Origin: an uncultured bacterium | Lineage (GTDB): Bacteria; Cyanobacteriota; Vampirovibrionia; Gastranaerophilales; Gastranaerophilaceae | Assembly (NCBI GenBank): GCA_900551965.1 | Contig: URYF01000012.1 | Coordinates: 1-27,877, forward strand | Direction of reading: 5' to 3' | Length of the DNA stretch: 27,877 nucleotides | Shown: piece by piece, positions 21,697 to 27,877 of the stretch | How the letters are laid out: the number at the start of each line of letters is the position of its first letter | Numbering within the stretch: position 1 is the first letter of the stretch | Translations under genes and position numbers: made by a program | The notes under the pieces: model-generated | Databases searched by the model: none | Told to the model about the DNA's origin: nothing | The model's input: the letters and a program-made list of their open reading frames with translations, nothing else

Positions 21697-22539
21697 TTAA
21701 GCAAGGTTTGCGGCATTATAAGAGCTTCTGACCAGCGGACCTATTTGATATCGGGTTATTCCGACAGATGAAGCAAGTTGTTTTAATTCTTCGTATTCTT
21801 CCGGTTTGTAATATTTTGCAACCGGAAGATGTTCTTTTGAAGGCTGAATATACTGCCCGATTGTAATAATGTCACAACCTGCCGCATGTAAATCTCTTAA
21901 TGTCGTTTCGATTTGCTCAAAACTCTCTCCCAATCCTATCATCAACCCGGATTTTGTTGTGATTTTCCCGGTATCTTTTATATACTTTAAAACTTTAAGA
22001 GAATTTTCATAATTTCCTTGAGGTCTTGCTGTTTTAAAAATTTCTTTTACTGTTTCAATATTATGATTAAATACATCCGGTTTAGCTTCAATAATTGTAT
22101 CAAGAGCTTCTTTTTGATTTTTAAAATCCGGTGTTAAAATTTCGATTTTAACATTTGGTGTTTCTTTTCTTATTTGGTGAATACATTGAGCGAAATGTCC
22201 GGCTCCGCCATCTTGTAAATCATCTCTTGTAACAGATGTAATAACTGTGTACTTTAACCCTAAGTCTTTAACTGCTTTTGCGATATGTTTAGGTTCATCA
22301 GCATCAAGCGGTAAAGGCTTTTGGCATGAAATATTACAGTATCTGCAGTTTCTTGTGCATACATTTCCCATTATAAGAAAAGTTGCGGTATTTTTTGTGT
22401 AACACTCATTTTTATTTGGGCATCGCGCGTTTTCGCATACTGTGTTAAGACAATTTACTTTTAAAATTCTTCTTACATTTCTTGTTGTATCGGTGTCAAT
22501 TATAGGTCTTTTCAGGTATTCCGGTAATCTTTCGCGCAT
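21697..22539 (-). CDS. lipA: Lipoyl synthase
   Basis: LipA is a radical-SAM enzyme that inserts two sulfurs into protein-bound octanoyl groups to make lipoyl cofactors. Both iron-sulfur motifs are visible: the auxiliary CxxxxCxxxxxC (Cys35, 40, 46) and the radical-SAM CxxxCxxC (Cys61, 65, 68). The end VRSSYNA carries the serine that ligates the auxiliary cluster in the family. The 280-residue length is normal. ATG at 22539 follows AAAGGA. The gene converges on the Skp-like gene. It complements the biotin genes at 4659-7210 in cofactor supply for carboxylase and dehydrogenase enzymes, but there is no direct link in sequence. Confidence 0.96.
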   Translation of the reverse strand: MRERLPEYLKRPIIDTDTTRNVRRILKVNCLNTVCENARCPNKNECYTKNTATFLIMGNVCTRNCRYCNISCQKPLPLDADEPKHIAKAVKDLGLKYTVITSVTRDDLQDGGAGHFAQCIHQIRKETPNVKIEILTPDFKNQKEALDTIIEAKPDVFNHNIETVKEIFKTARPQGNYENSLKVLKYIKDTGKITTKSGLMIGLGESFEQIETTLRDLHAAGCDIITIGQYIQPSKEHLPVAKYYKPEEYEELKQLASSVGITRYQIGPLVRSSYNAANLA

Positions 22540-22588
22540 TTTTTTATTCCTTTTTGTTTTATATATTATATAACAAATTTTTTTTTGT

Positions 22589-22618
22589 TTGATTTTTATA
22601 TCATTACGTTATATAAGT
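22589..22618 (+). promoter_or_regulatory. Possible promoter of the secreted protein gene at 22656
   Basis: TTGATT (22589-22594), an 18-base spacer and TATAAG (22613-22618). The leader of about 30 bases contains AGGAG before ATG. The region is AT-rich and other hexamers, such as TATATT at 22618-22623, are possible. Confidence 0.4.
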
Positions 22619-22655
22619 ATATTATCAGCACAAAATATAATAGGAGCAAAACCAA

Positions 22656-23021
22656 ATGAAAAAGTTAGCATTATTATTAACCGTAATAGCATTCACAGGT
22701 GTTTCAGCTATCGCTGCAGAACCTCTTTTACTTGAACCGTTAAGTCCTGCAGTATTAAACGGAACAACTTTACCTGCCGCATCTGTTACAACGACCGATG
22801 CAAATGGAGTACAGGTTACAGTCCAAGGACAAGAAGGTGTCGAAGCTACATTTACTCCGGTAAGTCAGTTAAATCCTAATATGGTTCCACAAAATGCTGC
22901 CGCAGAAGGTAAACCTGTTCCGGAAAAACGTACTCCGCGTGTAAGAATCCGTACAAAACAAAGAAGTCAGGGAAATTCATACTGGAATGCAGGCGGTAAA
23001 GGTACTAAATCATTCTTTTAA
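22656..23021 (+). CDS. Small exported hypothetical protein with basic C-terminus
   Basis: This 121-residue protein has a signal peptide (MKKLALLLTVIAFTGVSAIA, cleavage after AIA). The mature protein starts with a Leu/Pro/Thr-rich stretch and a VTVQGQEGVEATF strand-like segment, then turns very basic (EKRTPRVRIRTKQRSQGNSY) with a glycine-rich end. A basic tail on an exported protein could bind lipopolysaccharide, peptidoglycan or another surface polymer. AGGAG precedes ATG, and a strong terminator lies just downstream. No homologous family is known to me. Confidence 0.75.
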   Translation: MKKLALLLTVIAFTGVSAIAAEPLLLEPLSPAVLNGTTLPAASVTTTDANGVQVTVQGQEGVEATFTPVSQLNPNMVPQNAAAEGKPVPEKRTPRVRIRTKQRSQGNSYWNAGGKGTKSFF

Positions 23022-23046
23022 TAATTAAAAAGTTTTTAGAAAATTT

Positions 23047-23081
23047 AAAAAAGCTGCCTTATTAATAAGGCAGCTTTTTTA
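23047..23081 (+). terminator. Strong Rho-independent terminator
   Basis: AAGCTGCCTTAT and ATAAGGCAGCTT form a perfect long stem with a short TA centre, flanked by A and T runs, so it could work in both directions. It ends the transcript of the gene at 22656. Confidence 0.94.
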
Positions 23082-23124
23082 TTGTAATAACTGATGTAGA
23101 TGTATTCTTCCCGAAAATTTGCTA

Positions 23125-23153
23125 TTGAATTTCAAATATGTTCCTGATAAAAT
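23125..23153 (+). promoter_or_regulatory. Promoter of gpmI
   Basis: TTGAAT (23125-23130), a 17-base spacer and TAAAAT (23148-23153) with TG one base upstream of it (extended -10). The leader carries GAAGGGA, eight bases before ATG. Confidence 0.62.
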
Positions 23154-23188
23154 TTTGCTAACGTACAGATAAAAAGAAGGGACAAAAA

Positions 23189-24727
23189 ATGGCTAAAAGA
23201 GTTTTGCTATGTATAATGGACGGATGGGGGATTTCTACCGGTTCAGAAAAATATGATGCCACTAAGTTGGCTAATCCGGTAAATGTGCCGAAATTAGAAA
23301 AAGAAGAAAAGTTTATTAAAATTAAAGCTGACGGTGAAAACGTAGGGCTTCCTCATGGGCAGATGGGTAATTCTGAGGTTGGGCACTTGAATTTGGGCGC
23401 GGGCAGAATTGTTTATCAAGATTTATCTAAAATTAATAATGCTATCAAAGATGGTTCATTCTTTAAGAATGAAAGATTTTTGAATGCAATTGAACATGCC
23501 AAAAAGAACGATTCGGCACTTCATATATACGGGCTTGTTTCAACAGGCGGTGTACATTCTTCATTAGATCATTTACTTGCTTTAATTAAAATGGCAGCTG
23601 ACCATGGTCTGACAAAAGTTTATGTACACGCATTTTTAGATGGCCGCGATACGCCGCCATCCAGTGCTTGCGAATATTTGACTGTAGTTGAAGATGAACT
23701 TAAAAAATATAATCTCCCTCCTATTGCAACTGTTATCGGTCGTTATTATATTATGGACCGTGACAACCGCTGGGACAGAGTTGAAAAAGGTTACAATGCA
23801 TTATTGTTAGGCGAAGGTGAACATGCATCATCAGCGGTTGAAGGTGTAAAACAATCTTACGCAAAAGGTGAAACTGATGAATTTGTATTGCCTACTGTTA
23901 TTGGCGGTGAAGAGAGGGTAAATGTAAGCAGAATCAATGATAATGATTCAATTATTTTCTTTAATTACCGTCCTGACAGAGCAAGAGAAATTACCAAAGC
24001 AATTAATTTTGCGGATTTTGACGGATTTGACAGAAAGAAAGTTCTTAAAAACATCTTGTACACAACAATGACAAGTTATGAAGCAACTTTTACATTCCCT
24101 GTTGCATTCCCGAAAGAAAAACTTGTTAATATTTTGGGTGATGTTTTGGAAGCTAACGGAATCCACCAGTTTAGAACTGCTGAAACCGAAAAATATGCTC
24201 ATGTTACTTTCTTTTTTAACGGTGGAATTGATGAGCCGCAGCCTCATGAAACCCGTGTTCTTGTTGCATCTCCAAAGGTTGCAACATACGATATGCAGCC
24301 TGAGATGAGTGCACCGGAAGTTTGTGATAATGTATTAAAAGCAATAGATAATCCTGAATATCAATTTATTCTTGTGAATTTTGCAAACCCTGATATGGTC
24401 GGTCACACAGGGGTTATTGAAGCCGCAACTAAAGCTTGTAAGGTTGTAGATGAGTGTGTTGGTAAAATTGCCGATGCTTGTAAAAAAGAAGATATTGTGA
24501 TGCTTCTGACAGCAGACCATGGTAATTCAGAATCAATGGTTGATGAAACAACAGGCAAGCCTCAAACGGCGCATACAACAAATGAAGTTCCGTTTGTGCT
24601 AATCAATGCTCCTGTTGGAACTGAGCTTAGAGAAACAGGTGCTTTATGTGATGTTGCACCGACTGTTTTGCAGCTATTGGGTATTGAACAGCCGCAAGAG
24701 ATGACAGGTAAATCGTTAATCAAATAG
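23189..24727 (+). CDS. gpmI: 2,3-bisphosphoglycerate-independent phosphoglycerate mutase
   Basis: GpmI interconverts 3- and 2-phosphoglycerate in glycolysis using two metal ions (usually manganese) and a phosphoserine intermediate. The 512-residue length is typical. LCIMDGWG (Asp11) and GQMGNSEVGH (catalytic Ser62) form the alkaline phosphatase-like start; HAFLDGRDTPP and RYYIMDRDNRWDR belong to the phosphotransferase insert, and LTADHGNSE near the C-terminus binds metal. All key residues appear present. The gene has its own promoter and terminator, so it is a single-gene unit. Confidence 0.97.
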   Translation: MAKRVLLCIMDGWGISTGSEKYDATKLANPVNVPKLEKEEKFIKIKADGENVGLPHGQMGNSEVGHLNLGAGRIVYQDLSKINNAIKDGSFFKNERFLNAIEHAKKNDSALHIYGLVSTGGVHSSLDHLLALIKMAADHGLTKVYVHAFLDGRDTPPSSACEYLTVVEDELKKYNLPPIATVIGRYYIMDRDNRWDRVEKGYNALLLGEGEHASSAVEGVKQSYAKGETDEFVLPTVIGGEERVNVSRINDNDSIIFFNYRPDRAREITKAINFADFDGFDRKKVLKNILYTTMTSYEATFTFPVAFPKEKLVNILGDVLEANGIHQFRTAETEKYAHVTFFFNGGIDEPQPHETRVLVASPKVATYDMQPEMSAPEVCDNVLKAIDNPEYQFILVNFANPDMVGHTGVIEAATKACKVVDECVGKIADACKKEDIVMLLTADHGNSESMVDETTGKPQTAHTTNEVPFVLINAPVGTELRETGALCDVAPTVLQLLGIEQPQEMTGKSLIK

Positions 24728-24735
24728 TTTATAAC

Positions 24736-24766
24736 AAGGGTTAGGTCTTTTTGGCCTAACCTTTTC
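24736..24766 (+). terminator. Rho-independent terminator of gpmI
   Basis: GGTTAGG and CCTAACC pair around a TCTTTTTGG loop, followed by TTTT. It lies nine bases after the stop of gpmI. Confidence 0.75.
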
Positions 24767-24808
24767 AAGTCAAATGCAGTAAGATATTATAATTAGTAAG
24801 AGAAAAGT

Positions 24809-27796
24809 ATGAGTAACAGAATTGAAGATTTAGATATTGATTTTTCGTTTAAAAAAAATAATGTTGATGAATTGTTTTTTAACTTGAGTGAAAATCCCGA
24901 AAATTTCAAAAACAAAGATTTTCGCTATACATTAAGTATGATTTATCAAATTATTGAAGATGAATTTGCGGGGGTATTTTTGAGCCCGAATGCTCCGACA
25001 AGAAATACTGAATTTTATTTGATAAACAAAGGTTCTAGTGTTAAGGGGCAGAATTTATCATTTTTTGTTACTCCGACAAACAATTTTCAATACTATTTAA
25101 AATCAAAAGGATCTTTATTCCGTTTTAAATCAAGTGTTCTTGGTGATAAGGTCGGATATTTCATGGCTTGGGATTTGGTTATGGATTATTTTGGCGGGTT
25201 TGGCAATGTTGTGGACCTTGAAGATTTAACTCCTACATTTATTTATCTGAACAAATTAACTTATTTTGTTATGAAATTGATTGAAAAATTGTATTTCATT
25301 CCGACCGTAAAACGTTATAATCAAATGTTCCGTATTGTTTACGAGCCGATTATTAATAATCAAAAAATGGCAAGGATTATCAACCAGTTTGAAGAATGTA
25401 TGCCTGAGGATTTGTTTATTGAAGGGGAAAAACCGAAAGATTTTGTCTATGAATTTATATATACCTATTTGAATTATGTAATTTATAAGTTCTTAGGAAT
25501 AAAAATGTACAGATTTAAAGATGTTAAATCCGGTACTTATTTATTGAAAGATTTGGAACAGCGTGCAGTATTGAAGGGTAAAGATTTAGCCGAAAGTTTT
25601 GCACAGTGGTTTGATGAATTATATCTTGGAAAATATGATGTTATTCCGTTTTTCAAGATGGAAAAAATTGAAGATGAACTTTTCCGTTTGAAAGTTCATA
25701 TTAAAAACAGAAAAACTGATGAAAGTGTTTTGATAGACAAACTTTACACAGAAGAAGATGTTTTTGGTGCGAAAGCTTCTGATATTTCAAGAATTGTTGA
25801 AAAACAATTAAACTATGCACTTCGTTATATGCCAGAACTTGAGGATTTATTTGAAGACGAAGACAAGTTATATCTTGATTTGAACTTGAATGAGGTTTAT
25901 AAAATAATCACTCAAACGGCTTATTATCTGCAAAAAGCTCAGATTGAAGTTATCTTGCCGGAAGAACTTACAAATATTGTGATTCCTAGAGCATCGATCA
26001 ATGCAAAGGTTAAAGAATCAAGAGCGGATGATCTTGCGGATTTAATCAATAATACTTTATCTTCTAAAATGTCGCTTGATGATATTCTTGATTTCTCTTA
26101 CGAAATTGCGATTGGGAATGAAAAAATTTCACTTGAAGAATATAAAAAACTTCTTGAAAATAATAACGGTCTGATTAAATATAAAAACAAATATGTGTTA
26201 ATTGACCAGGAAGAAAGTAAGAAGATTTTTGAACAAATTGCAAAATCAAATCTTAAATCAATGTCAAGAATGGAACTTATCCATGCTTCATTATCAGGGC
26301 AGCTTGATCAATATGATTTTGACTATGATGCAGCGTTTGCAAGAGTGTTGGCTGATTTTACAAAACCTGTAGAAATGACTGTACCTAAGGAATTGAAAGG
26401 TGATTTAAGACCTTATCAGGAGGTTGGTTTGCGCTGGCTTTGGACAAATGTTTCAAAAGGCTTTGGAGCTTGTATGGCAGATGATATGGGGCTTGGTAAA
26501 ACTATTCAGGTTATCAGCTTAATTCTAAAAATGAAAGAAGAAAACAAACTTAAAAAACCTGTACTTGTAATTTGTCCGACTACTTTGATGGGTAACTGGA
26601 TGAAGGAATTACAGATGTTTGCACCAAATGTTGATGCTGTAATTTATCACGGAGCTGACAGACAGCTTGATGTTAACCATGATGTAATTTTAACAACCTA
26701 TGCGATTATGAGGATAGATGTTGAGGAGCTTAAAAAACACGCGTGGAGCATGATTATTGTTGATGAAGCGCAAAATATTAAAAACCCTGATACCGCGCAG
26801 ACCCTTGCAATAAAAATGTTAAAATCTGATGTTAAAATAGCAATGACAGGTACACCTGTAGAAAACAGATTGACAGAATTGTGGAGTATTTTTGATTTTA
26901 TTAATAAAGGTTATCTTGGCTCGCTTCGCGAATTCCAAAAAAGCTATGCAATTCCTATTGAAAGGTTTAAGGAACATTCAAGAGCGGGTAAATTGAGAAT
27001 GTCAATTTCTCCGTTTGTATTGAGACGTTTAAAAACTGATAAACACGTAATTTCAGACTTGCCGGAAAAAATGGTTCTTAATGAATACTGCTACCTGTCA
27101 AAAATGCAGGCAGTACTTTACGAAAAGACGCTGAACGAAATGATGGCAAAAATCAGCGGTTTCACAGGTGTGAATAGACGCGGAAATATTTTCAAACTTA
27201 TTACAGCGTTGAAACAAATCTGTAACCACCCATACCAGTTCTTGAAATCCGGTGAAATGGGCAGGGAGCTTTCAGGTAAAATGGAAAAATGTATCGACCT
27301 TGTTCAAAGCATTATTGATAATGATGAAAAAACGCTTATCTTTACTCAGTATAAAGAAATGGGCGATATTTTATGTAAGGTTATCTCTCAAGAATGTAAT
27401 ACGGAACCGTTGTTTTTCCACGGCAGCTTGACTGTACCTCAAAGGGAGGAATTAATCGAAAAATTCCAAACCGAAAAAGATTCAAAGGTAATGATATTGT
27501 CATTGAAAGCCGGCGGAACAGGTTTGAACTTAACAAGTGCGACAAATGTTATTCACTACGACCTGTGGTGGAACCCTGCAGTTGAAGATCAAGCAACAGA
27601 TAGAACTTACCGTATCGGTCAGGATAAAAACGTAATGGTTCACCGAATGATTACACTTGGAACTTTCGAAGAAAAAATTGATGAAATGCTGAAATCTAAA
27701 AAAGAACTTGCAGATTTGGCAGTTTACGAAGGTGAAAAGATTATTACAGAACTTTCAGATGAAGAAATTTACGAAATCTTTACTCTGTCTGCGTAA
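24809..27796 (+). CDS. SNF2-family DNA-dependent ATPase
   Basis: This 995-residue protein has a long N-terminal region (about 1-520, helical, lacking a motif that I can name), followed by the SNF2 ATPase core. Motif I is DDMGLGKTIQV (Lys564), motif II is DEAQ (652-655), motif III MTGTPVENR follows, and the C-terminal lobe holds LSLKAGGTGLNLTSA and DQATDRTYRIGQ (about 927-938). SNF2 enzymes move along or remodel protein-DNA complexes and do not usually unwind DNA; bacterial members include RapA/HepA-like proteins. There is no nuclease or SWIM domain visible, so this is a stand-alone ATPase. TATAAT at 24788-24793 and AGAGAAAAG precede ATG. A phage-defence role is possible but no neighbour supports it. 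Confidence 0.93.
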   Translation: MSNRIEDLDIDFSFKKNNVDELFFNLSENPENFKNKDFRYTLSMIYQIIEDEFAGVFLSPNAPTRNTEFYLINKGSSVKGQNLSFFVTPTNNFQYYLKSKGSLFRFKSSVLGDKVGYFMAWDLVMDYFGGFGNVVDLEDLTPTFIYLNKLTYFVMKLIEKLYFIPTVKRYNQMFRIVYEPIINNQKMARIINQFEECMPEDLFIEGEKPKDFVYEFIYTYLNYVIYKFLGIKMYRFKDVKSGTYLLKDLEQRAVLKGKDLAESFAQWFDELYLGKYDVIPFFKMEKIEDELFRLKVHIKNRKTDESVLIDKLYTEEDVFGAKASDISRIVEKQLNYALRYMPELEDLFEDEDKLYLDLNLNEVYKIITQTAYYLQKAQIEVILPEELTNIVIPRASINAKVKESRADDLADLINNTLSSKMSLDDILDFSYEIAIGNEKISLEEYKKLLENNNGLIKYKNKYVLIDQEESKKIFEQIAKSNLKSMSRMELIHASLSGQLDQYDFDYDAAFARVLADFTKPVEMTVPKELKGDLRPYQEVGLRWLWTNVSKGFGACMADDMGLGKTIQVISLILKMKEENKLKKPVLVICPTTLMGNWMKELQMFAPNVDAVIYHGADRQLDVNHDVILTTYAIMRIDVEELKKHAWSMIIVDEAQNIKNPDTAQTLAIKMLKSDVKIAMTGTPVENRLTELWSIFDFINKGYLGSLREFQKSYAIPIERFKEHSRAGKLRMSISPFVLRRLKTDKHVISDLPEKMVLNEYCYLSKMQAVLYEKTLNEMMAKISGFTGVNRRGNIFKLITALKQICNHPYQFLKSGEMGRELSGKMEKCIDLVQSIIDNDEKTLIFTQYKEMGDILCKVISQECNTEPLFFHGSLTVPQREELIEKFQTEKDSKVMILSLKAGGTGLNLTSATNVIHYDLWWNPAVEDQATDRTYRIGQDKNVMVHRMITLGTFEEKIDEMLKSKKELADLAVYEGEKIITELSDEEIYEIFTLSA

Positions 27797-27877
27797 GTTC
27801 GTTATATTCCTGACTAACTAATTGTAAAGTTTTGTTGCTGTATTTTACTCTTATAAAGAAATATATTTACTCATAAT

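Noticed and set aside
24809..27796. SNF2 ATPase as part of a phage-defence system (for example DISARM or a helicase-nuclease pair)
   Set aside because: The neighbour is gpmI and the downstream region is cut off; no methylase, PLD or DUF1998 partner is visible, so a defence call is not supported here.

Overview
The window is AT-rich, densely coded DNA from a diderm bacterium. My best guess is an uncultured gut-type member of the Gastranaerophilales/Vampirovibrionia (Melainabacteria). This is inference: it rests on low GC, two pilin-like proteins with the 'AFTLAEVLITLG'-type N-terminus common in that group, a split chromate transporter pair, and outer-membrane-type genes (glycosyltransferase family 9, OmpH/Skp-like, BamE-like). 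No rRNA, tRNA, CRISPR array, transposase or integrase was found by eye. No gene-free stretch exceeds 300 bases; the longest is 9056-9287.

Layout. 1-2608 (minus): a hypothetical protein, dapF, rpsF, ssb and the start of rpsR, with a 39-bp direct repeat between ssb and rpsR. 2742-3856 (plus): the chromate transporter pair. 3863-7210 (minus): a pilin-like protein, then overlapping biotin genes in the order bioF-bioG-bioC. 7373-10143 (plus): a short protein, an unknown protein, prmC, a CxxCxxCC-type cysteine-cluster protein and a small secreted protein. 10147-12304 (minus): a second pilin-like protein and a large FAD-dependent dehydrogenase. 12476-16445 (plus): a class A penicillin-binding protein, a family 9 glycosyltransferase and a hypothetical protein. 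16472-19795 (minus): an envelope-type operon (BamE-like, two tandem paralogous exported proteins, a HEAT-repeat protein) and a separate helical-repeat protein, with a 58-codon gene opposite. 19916-23021: small exported or hypothetical proteins, an OmpH/Skp-like chaperone and lipA (minus). 23189-27796 (plus): gpmI and a SNF2-family ATPase. The last 81 bases hold no recognisable gene.

Themes. Most genes are housekeeping: lysine/peptidoglycan precursor (dapF), cell wall polymerisation (PBP1A), biotin and lipoate synthesis, translation and glycolysis. The less ordinary signals are regulatory. Several genes (chromate pair, bioF, the cysteine-cluster gene, the glycosyltransferase, the secreted protein at 19916) lack a Shine-Dalgarno and have a -10-like hexamer about 6-9 bases before ATG, suggesting leaderless transcripts. 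Two hypothetical genes (2018-2608 and 15768-16445) share a long promoter-like element and similar protein architecture. The hypothetical gene at 20543 has a close match to a sigma-28/SigD (flagellar-type) promoter. No complete new multi-gene system could be demonstrated; the best lead is this family of short hypothetical proteins and its control.
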